Source: Acidobacteriota bacterium
GTDB lineage: Bacteria; Actinomycetota; Acidimicrobiia; Spongiisociales; UBA11373
Assembly: GCA_022571885.1 (NCBI GenBank)
Contig: JACZWZ010000005.1
Location: 1-40,518, forward strand
Reading direction: 5' to 3'
Length of the DNA: 40,518 bases
The notes below the pieces were generated by a model. The model was not told where the DNA came from. It saw only the letters and a program-made list of their open reading frames with translations, and searched no databases. Made by a program: the position numbers and the translations under genes. Every line of letters starts with the position of its first letter. The first letter of the stretch is position 1. Of this stretch, positions 9,497 through 18,422 are shown piece after piece.

Positions 9497-10498
9497 CTAG
9501 AGGTTCTCGATTCTGGGCTCCTCGATGAGCTCATTGAACTTGAAGATCTTGACGTACACGACGGCGAGTAACAGCGCCACCGCAACCAGGACTATCGCCC
9601 AGGTCGCACCGAAGGCCCATTGGCTGTTGCCGAAATAACTCGAAAAGGCTCGTTTGTAGGCGGTGAGTGCCCACACCTCGGTGGTGAATAGTCCCGGGCC
9701 GCCCTCGGTCAGGAGCAGGATGTACTCGAATGAGGTCAGCAGTGACAGCGTCTGATACGTGGCGATGAAGAGCAGCGGCCACTTGATCAGGGGAAGCTTG
9801 ATGTCCTTGATGATCCTCCAGGTGCCGGCTCCATCGACCTTGGCCGCAGTAATCAGGTCCTCGGGGATCGACAGCAGGGCGGAGGTGAAGATGATCATCC
9901 CGAACGATGCTCCGACAAACCCGTTGGTGAGGATCACGAAGGTCCATGGGCTCCCGCCCAGGAAGAGGTTTCCACCCGAGGCCCCCAGGAAACCGGGCGC
10001 GATCTGGTTGAAGATGCCGTATGGATCCCCCGAGCCGATCCGCTTCCACATCAAGATGTAGATCACCGACGGTGTCAGCCGGGGCAGCAGCCACACCAGT
10101 CGAAAGAAGAAGCCGATGCGTCGCGGGATGGTGGTGGTCACCAGTGCCAACACCAGTGCCAGGCCGAGGTTGAAAAAGATCAGCGTGGTGAAGACGTAGA
10201 AGGCGGTGTTGCGCAGAATCTTCGGGAAGAAGGGGTCGCTGAAAAGCCGGGAGAAGTTGTCGAATCCGATGAAGTTCCACGGTCTTGTGAAGTTGGAGCT
10301 CGAGAGGTCGGTAAAGCTGAGAACCACCAGGATGACGCCGGATGCAATGAAGAAAGTGGCAACCAGCACCATCGTTGGAAGCAAGAAGCCATATGCAGAG
10401 AGGTTGGAGCGCACCCGGCGACGGAGTGAGCTGCGTGTCTGCTTCGGTATGCCGGGCCTGGGTTTGGCCAGGTCCGTGACTCCCTGCTTGTCGGTCAC
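9497..10498 (-). CDS. Carbohydrate ABC transporter permease (MalF type)
   Basis: Multiple TM segments and EAA-like ITAAKVDGAGTWRIIKDIKLPLIKW. GTG at 10498 preferred; track start at 10585 is TTG inside the hairpin region. Confidence 0.87.
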   Translation of the reverse strand: MTDKQGVTDLAKPRPGIPKQTRSSLRRRVRSNLSAYGFLLPTMVLVATFFIASGVILVVLSFTDLSSSNFTRPWNFIGFDNFSRLFSDPFFPKILRNTAFYVFTTLIFFNLGLALVLALVTTTIPRRIGFFFRLVWLLPRLTPSVIYILMWKRIGSGDPYGIFNQIAPGFLGASGGNLFLGGSPWTFVILTNGFVGASFGMIIFTSALLSIPEDLITAAKVDGAGTWRIIKDIKLPLIKWPLLFIATYQTLSLLTSFEYILLLTEGGPGLFTTEVWALTAYKRAFSSYFGNSQWAFGATWAIVLVAVALLLAVVYVKIFKFNELIEEPRIENL

Positions 10499-10552
10499 CC
10501 GAACACCACTCTCTTTCTTCTTCCGATGAGCACGGAGGCCCGAGAGGTGGAG

Positions 10553-10580
10553 TTGGGGGAGGGCAGGTGCCCTCCCCCAA
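10553..10580 (-). terminator. Strong intercistronic hairpin between SBP and permease genes
   Basis: TTGGGGGAGGGCA (10553-10565), loop GG, TGCCCTCCCCCAA (10568-10580): perfect 13-bp inverted repeat 19 nt past the SBP stop. Attenuator or mRNA stabiliser. Confidence 0.7.
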
Positions 10581-10599
10581 TCCAACTGTCTGTCTCTTG

Positions 10600-12012
10600 C
10601 TACTTGATTATCACGTTGTCACCGAGCTCGTTCTCGAGCTGGTTGATGACCACGTCGACTGCCTCCGCCGGGGTGAGGTCGCCAGACTCGACGGCCGTGA
10701 TCCCGAGGTAGTACGCCTCAGACCAAGCACTGAAGAACGGGCTGTTCGGCAGGAAGGTCGTGAACTCGAGAATCGAACCCACCTCACTCAGGAAGGCTGC
10801 ATCCGTATAGGGCGCATAGTCCGCCTGTGAGTTGAGGATTCCGAGGTGGCCACTGTCCACCGCATACGTCGTGTTGAGCTCCTTGGTCGTCGCCTTGGAG
10901 ATCACCAGCAGCGCCAGATCGACATGCTCAGCATCCGAACTCACCATGTAGAGGAGCGGATGCGTCAGGCTTGTCGGCTGGTTGGTTCCTCCGGCAAGAG
11001 CCGGGATCGGGCCGAAGCCGACATTGTCGAACAGATACTGCTCACCGCCGAGGTCGGCGATGAAGTTGACTGCCCAGTCTGCCCATTGCCAGGAGCCGCC
11101 GAACCAGAAGAGGACATCGCCGACGGCGACACCCGTGTTCCAGTTGGTCCAGTCACCGTCGAGACGGGTACTGACCAGGATGTCACGGTCCACGGCCTCA
11201 CCCACCAACTCGTAGACCTTGAGCGCCGCAGCAGTGTCGTAGATCAAGGAACCGCTGGGGTCGAGAAGGTCACCGCCCGCTGAGTAGTAGTAGTACAGGA
11301 AGTCGGGGCCGTTCGAAGGACGATGCCACCAGCCGTTGCCCTTGTCCACCACGCCGGCCTCCACGGCCTCCGCGGCGGTGTCGAACATGTCTTCCCAGGT
11401 GTAGTCGCCGCTCGCCAGCCTGGCTGCCAGGCCGTCGGTTTCTGCCTGCGTCCAACCCAGCTCGAGGAGGAGATCCGTGCGGTAGTAAACCGGTCGTGCC
11501 TCAGCATCCTGTGGGACGCCCCAACGCCTTCCGTTGAGTTCTGTAGACAACCAAAGTGATTCGATGACATCATCGAACTCCGAATAGTCACCGAGCAGGT
11601 CGGTCACATCGGTGATGATGCCGGACGTGGCCCAGGTGCCGATGTCTTCATGGCCCGACACGATGATGTCGGGTGCCTGGCCGGCATCGGATGCCAGCTC
11701 GAACTCGGTCCTGTAGTCGCCCCAATCGGCATTGTCCTGGATAATCGTGAGCGAGACGCGACGACTATCGCCCGAAGCTTCCAGTGAAGCGTTGACGGCG
11801 TCGATGCCGCTCACGAGGTTGTTGCAACGCCCGTCCTCGACGGGAGGAGTGGCCTTGCACCGTGCCACGATGTTGACGGTGGTCAGCTCGACGCCGGCAT
11901 CGCCGCTGGTGGTGGCAGTACTCGAGTCGTCATCGCCGCAAGCAGCCGCCACGAGCGCGAACACCACCGACAGCAGGACGATCGCCCTGAGGCGCGTCTT
12001 TCTTCGTTTCAT
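10600..12012 (-). CDS. Extracellular solute-binding protein of a carbohydrate-type ABC transporter (lipoprotein)
   Basis: Signal peptide with lipobox-like VAAACG, SBP family 1-like architecture, upstream of two permeases and ATPase. RBS AGGAGCTCGGT-ATG. Confidence 0.9.
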   Translation of the reverse strand: MKRRKTRLRAIVLLSVVFALVAAACGDDDSSTATTSGDAGVELTTVNIVARCKATPPVEDGRCNNLVSGIDAVNASLEASGDSRRVSLTIIQDNADWGDYRTEFELASDAGQAPDIIVSGHEDIGTWATSGIITDVTDLLGDYSEFDDVIESLWLSTELNGRRWGVPQDAEARPVYYRTDLLLELGWTQAETDGLAARLASGDYTWEDMFDTAAEAVEAGVVDKGNGWWHRPSNGPDFLYYYYSAGGDLLDPSGSLIYDTAAALKVYELVGEAVDRDILVSTRLDGDWTNWNTGVAVGDVLFWFGGSWQWADWAVNFIADLGGEQYLFDNVGFGPIPALAGGTNQPTSLTHPLLYMVSSDAEHVDLALLVISKATTKELNTTYAVDSGHLGILNSQADYAPYTDAAFLSEVGSILEFTTFLPNSPFFSAWSEAYYLGITAVESGDLTPAEAVDVVINQLENELGDNVIIK

Positions 12013-12194
12013 ACCGAGCTCCTATTCAGTTTCAATACGCACTTCTTCATTCCGTCGGCGTAGAGACCTAGTCGGACCCCGGTGGAAGCCCAGTGGGAGT
12101 CCGCCAGATGCAGGAACCTCTAATAGAACTGAAGAACCGAACCGCACCTGAGATCTCTGCGCCTTTCCCGCCGCCAGATCAACGACGGATAGAA

Positions 12195-12224
12195 ACATTA
12201 GGAGCAGCATTCACAAGATTGCAA
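12195..12224 (-). promoter_or_regulatory. Candidate promoter of the ABC operon
   Basis: Minus strand TTGCAA (12219-12224), 18-nt spacer, TAATGT (12195-12200). Confidence 0.4.
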
Positions 12225-12236
12225 GTGAACGTTCAC
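12225..12236. promoter_or_regulatory. Candidate LacI-family operator of the ABC operon
   Basis: GTGAACGTTCAC, perfect 12-bp palindrome with central CG, abutting the predicted -35. Additional TTCAC half-site at 12210-12214. Confidence 0.6.
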
Positions 12237-12290
12237 ATAACCGGAGGCGAGTGCGTCATCGGGACTGCAAGCGGTCCCGGCCAACTCGGT

Positions 12291-12319
12291 GCCCTAACGG
12301 CCATGGTGGGCGTTAGGGC
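12291..12319 (-). terminator. Candidate terminator overlapping the RDD stop codon
   Basis: GCCCTAACG (12291-12299) / CGTTAGGGC (12311-12319), perfect 9-bp stem; the TAA stop lies in the stem. Confidence 0.5.
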
Positions 12320-12777
12320 GAAAGCACCACCACGGTCCTCGCCGCCTTGTCGTGCAGTCCTCGGCGTTGGCTGTCGAAGAGCAACCAGCCGTAGATCACC
12401 GCAGCGACCACGCTGACTCCGGGCAGGAACACGAACACGCCCGGAATCACCCAGCGCATCGAGGCCGGACCGAGACCGGGGATCTCGGCCGTCCTCTGCA
12501 TCACCACCTTCGTCCCGATCAGCATCTTGCCGGGAGTCTGACCGCGGGCCACCGTGAACCCGATGCGATACACCGCAGCCACCAAGCCCTGGATCACCCT
12601 GACCGAGGTAGGCAACCGCAGAGCGTCTCCTGCACCGAGGTCGATCCTGAGCGTCGAAGCCACTACCAAGGCGATCATCACCAGGACCATCCAATCGATG
12701 AGAAACCCCACCAAGCGGCGCCAGGGTTCGGCCAGGTCCTCTTCATCAATGAGCGAGTGGAACTCACGCTCGATCAT
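12313..12777 (-). CDS. RDD-family membrane protein
   Basis: WRRLVGFLIDWMVL...YRIGFTVARGQTPGKMLIGTKVV...LHDKAARTVVV. Confidence 0.88.
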   Translation of the reverse strand: MIEREFHSLIDEEDLAEPWRRLVGFLIDWMVLVMIALVVASTLRIDLGAGDALRLPTSVRVIQGLVAAVYRIGFTVARGQTPGKMLIGTKVVMQRTAEIPGLGPASMRWVIPGVFVFLPGVSVVAAVIYGWLLFDSQRRGLHDKAARTVVVLSP

Positions 12778-12868
12778 GGCCGCGTCTTGCTAACCGACAT
12801 CAGATTGGAGACGCTACAACATCGCCACCTCGACGATGCCCGGCCGGGTCGGCGGCGAAACTTCCTCA

Positions 12869-12916
12869 GGCTCCGGAGGGAGGGGCGAGCTCCCAACATA
12901 CGGATTGACGGTTCCC
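12869..12916 (-). pseudogene. Decayed 3' portion of a tRNA-Asn gene
   Basis: ggctccggagggaggggcgagctcccaacatacggattgacggttccc aligns with one gap to the 3' half of the intact tRNA-Asn at 15331-15379 (about 39 of 50 positions by hand). No 5' half follows and the T-loop has lost TTCGA. Confidence 0.55.
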
Positions 12917-13186
12917 TTCCGATGACGACGACAGGCGTCGTCGAGTGCCGCCGAGTGTTGTGGTGCAGAGGTTTTCAGATGATCGGTGTCTTCTGGTGAC
13001 GGCTGACATCGACTGTTTGCGAGTGGTTCTATGCAACATCGGTAGGCAGTCGAACATCTTCACCGGGAGTTGGCCGCACGCCGGGTCCATCCGGACTCGG
13101 CTGGCTGAAAGGACATGTAGTTCTTGCGTGAAGGTGCCCACGCGATGCAGGGCGGGTTGGACAAGCGGCCGGCCGGCTTGCCTCAC

Positions 13187-14035
13187 TCAGGGCTTTTCGC
13201 CGCGGGCCAGACGGAGGTTGATGTCTTCGATCACCTCGGGCAATTCTTCCAGACCGTCGACTACGTAATGCGCCCCGGCCTGCTCCAGGATGCGCCTGGT
13301 CCGGTCGACTCGACGCTCGATCTCCTCTGCCGACAGGGTTGCGGCCTCGTCGAGGGAGTCGACATTCATGTAATTGGAGTAGCGCGCCACACCGACGCCC
13401 CAACAGCCTGCCTCGAGTGCCTCGCCGACCCCGGAGATGGTGTCGTCCACCTTGACCACCGACTGGATCGGGCTGACGTCCATGAGGTCGAGGTTGCGGT
13501 ACACCATGAAGGGTCGGGGCCTCGCCCCGTGAAGCACCTCGTCGCCCGCCACCGACGCGTCGGGGACGTAGCCCTGTTTGGCGGCTGCCTCCTCGAGGAT
13601 GTCAACCATGGCGCGGGTAAAGCCGGTCGAGCTCCCGATCTTGATGCCCTCGGCCTGTAGCTTGCGAGTGGTCGCAGCGACCCCGGGGAGCAGCGTCGAA
13701 TACTGGGGCAGACAGGCGATTTGCAGGGGCACGAAGTCGGCAAACATGGCATCCACGTCGCTTTGATCGGGATGGGTTCCCTTGACTTCCTTCCAGCGCT
13801 CACGGATTTCGGGTACCTCGGTGAGGGCCTTGATGTGCAAGTCTTTGCGCAGACCCATCGGCCCCCGGGCTTCATCCATCGTGATCTCCACGCCCTGATT
13901 CCGGAACACCTCCACGAAGACGATGGCTGGAGCGATGACGTAGGCGTCGACGGTGGTGCCGCTCCAGTCCAGGACCACCCCTTTGACCCTGCCTCGGTAG
14001 CCTCGAGCGAAGACATATTCGGACCAGGTGCTCAT
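13187..14035 (-). CDS. phnX: Phosphonoacetaldehyde hydrolase (phosphonatase)
   Basis: GVVLDWSGTTVDAY, RGPMGLRKDLHIKAL (catalytic Lys region), IGSSTGFTRAMVDIL, VKVDDTISGVGEALEAGCWGVGV. RBS AGGAGATCCAG-ATG. Confidence 0.87.
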   Translation of the reverse strand: MSTWSEYVFARGYRGRVKGVVLDWSGTTVDAYVIAPAIVFVEVFRNQGVEITMDEARGPMGLRKDLHIKALTEVPEIRERWKEVKGTHPDQSDVDAMFADFVPLQIACLPQYSTLLPGVAATTRKLQAEGIKIGSSTGFTRAMVDILEEAAAKQGYVPDASVAGDEVLHGARPRPFMVYRNLDLMDVSPIQSVVKVDDTISGVGEALEAGCWGVGVARYSNYMNVDSLDEAATLSAEEIERRVDRTRRILEQAGAHYVVDGLEELPEVIEDINLRLARGEKP

Positions 14036-14044
14036 CTGGATCTC

Positions 14045-15277
14045 CTATTGGCTTGTGGTGTCGTTGCCATCGGAACAACCGGCGTCGTCGCCGGGCCGCG
14101 CCCGTTGCTGCTCCTCGGCGTCCAACACACGATCTTTGGCACCAACGAAGTTCCTACCTCGTTCCCCTTCAAAGGCTGCGGCAATGAGGTCGCGGAACAC
14201 GTCCCGAGGAACTCCGTGGTCCTCGGCCGAGACCGAGACACCCAGATCCCTCAGGAAATCGGTGAGACGGCCAACACCCGCCAGGAGATCCTCGCCGAAT
14301 ATGCGTCTCAACCCCTCATCACATTCGATGTCGTCGCCGATCACCGCCCGCAGCAACATCGGCAGGCTGAACGAGCAAGCCAGGCCGTGCGGCAGACCAT
14401 ATCGCAGGGTGATGGGATACGACAACGAATGGGCCAGCGCGGTGCGAGTGTTGGAGAATGCCAGGCCCGCCAGCAGCGCCGCCATGGCCATGCGGCTTCG
14501 CAGGGCGAGCGAGCCCAGGTTGTCCGCCAGGTCCGGTAAGACCTCCAAGATATCGGTGGCGGCTCCAACGGCGAAGTTGGTCGACACCGGGTTGGCGTTG
14601 ACGTTCCAGATCGATTCGAGGGAATGCGACAGAGCATCGAGAGCCGTGTGCACGGTCAGCATCCGGGGCATACCCAACGTCAGCTCCGGATCGACCAGCG
14701 CATGCTCCGGGTAGAGATCGGTGCGCCAAAGCGAGTATTTTCGCCCGGCGTCCCGATCCCACACCGAGGCCCAGGAGGTCACCTCGCTGCCGGTGCCCGC
14801 CGTGGTGGGGATGGCGATGATGGGGACCGAACCCAACGCCTCCTCGCCTTCGTGATCGACCAGGTACCGGCGCACCCGCTCAAACTCTCCGCCAGAGGCT
14901 GACAGCACCTTGGCGGTGTCGATCACCGATCCGCCGCCCAGGGCGACAATCGCCTCCGGCAATTCGGTCTGGACCCCGAGCCGAGCACATGATTTCGCCA
15001 GGCCGACGAAATCGGGATTAGGGGAGACATCGTCTATGACGACGAGGGGTTCGCCCGCCGCGGCGGCTATTCGCGTCGCCGCCTCACGAGGGTGCGGTTC
15101 GCCGTAGGTCACCAAGACGTAACGGCGTCCATCCAGTATCTCGGAAATTCTGCCCAAGCACCCACTCCCAAAAGTGACCCGGACGGGGTTATGAAAAGAC
15201 CACTGACGCGGTCCGTTCGAAGCGCGGGTGCCCCGTGATCCAGTGCCGCGGAGCAATGCGTTTCGGGTACTGCTCAC
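14045..15277 (-). CDS. Iron-containing alcohol dehydrogenase (possible phosphonoacetaldehyde reductase-like)
   Basis: VALGGGSVIDTAK, AIPTTAGTGSEVT, HTALDALSHSLES, ALAHSLSYPITLRYGLPHGLACS metal ligands. GTG at 15277 preceded by GGAGG; the track start at 15364 lies inside the tRNA. Confidence 0.85.
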   Translation of the reverse strand: MSSTRNALLRGTGSRGTRASNGPRQWSFHNPVRVTFGSGCLGRISEILDGRRYVLVTYGEPHPREAATRIAAAAGEPLVVIDDVSPNPDFVGLAKSCARLGVQTELPEAIVALGGGSVIDTAKVLSASGGEFERVRRYLVDHEGEEALGSVPIIAIPTTAGTGSEVTSWASVWDRDAGRKYSLWRTDLYPEHALVDPELTLGMPRMLTVHTALDALSHSLESIWNVNANPVSTNFAVGAATDILEVLPDLADNLGSLALRSRMAMAALLAGLAFSNTRTALAHSLSYPITLRYGLPHGLACSFSLPMLLRAVIGDDIECDEGLRRIFGEDLLAGVGRLTDFLRDLGVSVSAEDHGVPRDVFRDLIAAAFEGERGRNFVGAKDRVLDAEEQQRARPGDDAGCSDGNDTTSQ

Positions 15278-15332
15278 TCGGGACCTCCGATTCGTGCTGG
15301 AGCCGCAATTAGATGAGGCATGGGTTTGTGGG

Positions 15333-15405
15333 CTCCGGGGGGGAGACTCGAACTCCCAACACACGGATTAACAGTCCGCTGCTCTGCCAATTGAGCTACC
15401 CCGGA
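15333..15405 (-). tRNA. tRNA-Asn (anticodon GTT)
   Basis: Minus strand TCCGGGGTAGCTCAATTGGCAGAGCAGCGGACTGTTAATCCGTGTGTTGGGAGTTCGAGTCTCCCCCCCGGAG folds as a cloverleaf; 7-bp acceptor, GGGAG-TTCGAGT-CTCCC T-arm. Confidence 0.95.
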
Positions 15406-15425
15406 AAGGCGGGGAAGATTACCAC

Positions 15426-15443
15426 CGGCCATCGCCCTGGCCG
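15426..15443 (-). terminator. Candidate hairpin downstream of rpoD
   Basis: CGGCCA-tcgccc-TGGCCG between the rpoD stop and tRNA-Asn; no U-tract. Confidence 0.35.
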
Positions 15444-15458
15444 CAGCTCGACCGGCCC

Positions 15459-16592
15459 CTATCCGCTCTCCAAGTAATCCCTGAGCTTGCCCGCACGAGA
15501 GGGCTGACGGAGCTTGGCCAGGGCCTTGGTCTCGAGTTGGCGGATCCGTTCCCGAGTCACCTTGAAGTGCTTGCCGACTTCTTCGAGGGTCTTGATGTTC
15601 CCGTCGCGCAATCCGAACCGCATGATGAGAACCTCGCGCTCTCGATCCGACAGCTCCTCGAGTACCACCCGCAGGTAATCCTGCAGCAGGCGGAATGCGG
15701 CAGCTGTCACCGGTGCCTCAGCGTCGAGGTCGGGTACGAAATCACCCAGGGTCGAATCGTCCTCTGCGCCGAGCGGCGACTCCAACGACAGCGGATCCTG
15801 CGCGATCCTCTTCAACTCGGTGACTTTCTCCGGCTCCAATTCGAGATCGGAAGCGATCTCGTCGATCGTCGGCTCCCTGCCCAACTCTTGGCTGAGGGCT
15901 CGTTGAACACCGGCGAGCTTGTTGATCGTCTCCACCATGTGGACCGGCACCCGGATCGTCCGTCCCTGGTCGGCAAGGGCTCTCGTGACCGCCTGCCGGA
16001 TCCACCAGGATGCGTAGGTGGAGAACTTGAAACCCTTGCGGTAGTCGAACTTTTCGACCGCCCGCATCAGTCCGAGATTCCCCTCTTGCACCAGATCGAG
16101 CAGGGGCATACCCCGCCCCACATACTTCTTGGCAATGGAGACGACCAGTCTCAGATTGGCTTCGACCAGCCGCTCCTGGGCACGCTTGCCGAGCCGAACA
16201 TCACGATCGACCATCACCTTCTCGGCAGGAGACAGCTCACCTTCGGCCTTCAACTTGAGGTCCGCCCGCTGTCCGGACTCCATCTGCATCGACAGTTCGA
16301 CCTCTTGCTGGGCGTCGAGCAGAGGGACCCGCCCGATCTCCTGGAGGTACATCCGCACCGGATCCGACACCTCTATCTCGTCGGCGGACGGGAGCACATC
16401 GAAGATCGCCTCCGGGGTGTCCTCTCGGATCTCGATCTCGGCGCCCTTGAGGGCGTCGAATACCCGTTCGAACGCCTCCGGCTGAGCTCCGACGTCTTCT
16501 AGCTCCTGTTGGACCTCGGCCATCATGAGAAATCCGCGCTGACGGGCACGGCTCTCAAGGTCCTCGAGGACCGCCTCTACTTCTGGGGTCAC
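15459..16592 (-). CDS. rpoD: RNA polymerase primary sigma factor
   Basis: [82 protein letters not shown]-terminal [21 protein letters not shown] at 16592 with AGGAG favoured over TTG at 16598. Confidence 0.96.
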   Translation of the reverse strand: MTPEVEAVLEDLESRARQRGFLMMAEVQQELEDVGAQPEAFERVFDALKGAEIEIREDTPEAIFDVLPSADEIEVSDPVRMYLQEIGRVPLLDAQQEVELSMQMESGQRADLKLKAEGELSPAEKVMVDRDVRLGKRAQERLVEANLRLVVSIAKKYVGRGMPLLDLVQEGNLGLMRAVEKFDYRKGFKFSTYASWWIRQAVTRALADQGRTIRVPVHMVETINKLAGVQRALSQELGREPTIDEIASDLELEPEKVTELKRIAQDPLSLESPLGAEDDSTLGDFVPDLDAEAPVTAAAFRLLQDYLRVVLEELSDREREVLIMRFGLRDGNIKTLEEVGKHFKVTRERIRQLETKALAKLRQPSRAGKLRDYLESG

Positions 16593-16594
16593 GG

Positions 16595-18349
16595 TCAAGG
16601 CTCCTGGCGTTCCCGGCGCTCACGCTGCAAAGCTATCAACTCAGCGTAGGCGGAGGAATACTCTTCACTGTCGGCAATCGCTGCTTCGACGACTCGTTCC
16701 ACTTGATCGATTCGGCGATCCAGGGCGGCAACCTGAACCCTTTCTACGACCTCGGCCGCTTCGGGGAGGGGGCGATCGAGGAAGGCGAGCCCACGCAGCA
16801 TGATGGCGACGTCGGATTCGTCGTCCCCCAGCAACGATCCCAGAGCCGGTGGCTCGCCGGGGTCGAGCGCCCCGATCATGGGCGCGATCATCTCGAACCC
16901 GGCGCGGTGGTCGGGTCGGGTGAAAAGTTCGGTCAGATCGAGATCGCGGATCCCGGGATCGTTCGCCAGCAGAAGACGGAGCAGTTCCCGCTCGGCCTTC
17001 TCGGCGCCGGTGAGCGGCCGCGTCCGCACCGCCGGGTCCTCGACCGGAGGCGGCCGGCGACGCTTCACCGCACGGCCTCCGATCGCCGCGGTGACCACAT
17101 CGAGGTCGACGCCGGTGCGGCGCGCAACGAAAACCGCGTACTCGTGGCGAGTCACCGAATCCGGGTGCTTGCGCACGAATTCCGCCGCGGCTCGAACCGC
17201 CCGCCCGCGGGCTTCCGGTTCGGTGAGATCGAATCGTTCCAACTCCCGAACGATGCGGAACTGGAGCAGCGGGACGCTCTCCTCGATCGCCTCGGCCAGT
17301 ACAGCAACATCACCTGCGGCCACCACATCAGCCGGGTCCTTGCCGTCAGGCAGTCGTGCCACTCGCAGATCCAGGTCGCCTGGGACGCTCCGCTCGAACC
17401 CTCTCACACTGGCGCCTGCCCCGGCTTCGTCCGAGTCGAACATGAGAACGACCCGCTCGGTGAACCGGCGGAGCAAATCGAGGTGCTCCTCACCAAGAGC
17501 CGTCCCACAGGTGGCGACCGCCAGCGGTTTGCCGGCCAGGTGGAGGGCGATGACATCGGTGTATCCCTCGACCACCACAGCCGTGCCTTGACGAACGATG
17601 TCGGACTTGGCCCAGTTGAGCCCGTACAGGAGGCGCGACTTGTGGTAGATCGGAGTTTCCGGAGAATTCAAATACTTGGGTCCTTCGCCGTCGAGCAGGC
17701 GTGCCCCAAACCCGACCGCGTCGCCACGAACATCGAAGATCGGAAACATCACCCGCCCCCGGAACCGATCGAACACTCTCCCCGACCGCGCTCGGATCGC
17801 CAAACCGGCGGTGACTGCCACTTCCTCTCCGACCTTCGCTCTCTTCAGATGCCCGACCAGGGCATTTCCATCCTCAGGACTGAACCCGATCTTGAACTGC
17901 TCGACCAAGTCCGATTCGTAACCCCGGCTACGAAGATACGACCGCGCCGAACCAGCATCCCGTCCCGATTTGAGACGCTCGCTGTAGAACTCGACCGCCT
18001 TGTCGGTGGCATCCACCAGGGCCTGGCGCCGATCCCTCCGCTTGGCCGCGTCCGGGTCGCGGTGCAGCGTGATCCCACTGCGTCTCGCCAACAGCTCGAC
18101 TGCGTCGGAGAAGTCGAGCCCCTGAGTCTCCTGGATGAATTGGAACAGATCTCCGCCCTTGCCGCATCCAAAGCAGTGATAGAGACCCCGGGCCGGATCG
18201 ACCGACATCGAGGGCGTTTTCTCCTGATGAAACGGACACACCGCCATCACCGAGCGGCCTGAGCGCCGGACCTTGGTCACTTCTCCCACCAGCTCGACAA
18301 GGTCGGTGGAGTCGCGAACTCGCTCGATGTCATCGCGTTGGTAGGCCAT
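16595..18349 (-). CDS. dnaG: DNA primase
   Basis: Zinc finger [30 protein letters not shown] and [19 protein letters not shown] / [13 protein letters not shown] at 18349. Confidence 0.97.
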   Translation of the reverse strand: MAYQRDDIERVRDSTDLVELVGEVTKVRRSGRSVMAVCPFHQEKTPSMSVDPARGLYHCFGCGKGGDLFQFIQETQGLDFSDAVELLARRSGITLHRDPDAAKRRDRRQALVDATDKAVEFYSERLKSGRDAGSARSYLRSRGYESDLVEQFKIGFSPEDGNALVGHLKRAKVGEEVAVTAGLAIRARSGRVFDRFRGRVMFPIFDVRGDAVGFGARLLDGEGPKYLNSPETPIYHKSRLLYGLNWAKSDIVRQGTAVVVEGYTDVIALHLAGKPLAVATCGTALGEEHLDLLRRFTERVVLMFDSDEAGAGASVRGFERSVPGDLDLRVARLPDGKDPADVVAAGDVAVLAEAIEESVPLLQFRIVRELERFDLTEPEARGRAVRAAAEFVRKHPDSVTRHEYAVFVARRTGVDLDVVTAAIGGRAVKRRRPPPVEDPAVRTRPLTGAEKAERELLRLLLANDPGIRDLDLTELFTRPDHRAGFEMIAPMIGALDPGEPPALGSLLGDDESDVAIMLRGLAFLDRPLPEAAEVVERVQVAALDRRIDQVERVVEAAIADSEEYSSAYAELIALQRERRERQEP

Positions 18350-18422
18350 CGCGGCGAGTGTACCGGTGGCCCCAGACCCCGCTCCGGACGTTGCTGCCGC
18401 GCGATTCGGCTTCAATCGGCCC

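Noticed and set aside
12924-12942. GACGACG-acagg-CGTCGTC hairpin as a functional terminator or small RNA
   Set aside because: Stem is real but has no neighbouring gene end or promoter to support a role; it may just flank the tRNA remnant.
13721-14539. 272-aa plus-strand ORF spanning phnX and the ADH gene
   Set aside because: Antisense to two well-supported genes; no motifs.
15278-15364. N-terminal extension of the Fe-ADH ORF to 15364
   Set aside because: It overlaps the tRNA-Asn gene; a GTG with GGAGG at 15277 is a better start.
15537-16502. 321-aa plus-strand ORF antisense to rpoD
   Set aside because: Shadow ORF; the opposite strand is unambiguous sigma factor.
16703-18262. 519-aa plus-strand ORF antisense to dnaG
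   Set aside because: Shadow ORF in high-GC coding DNA; no domain-like motifs, while the opposite strand encodes clear DnaG.
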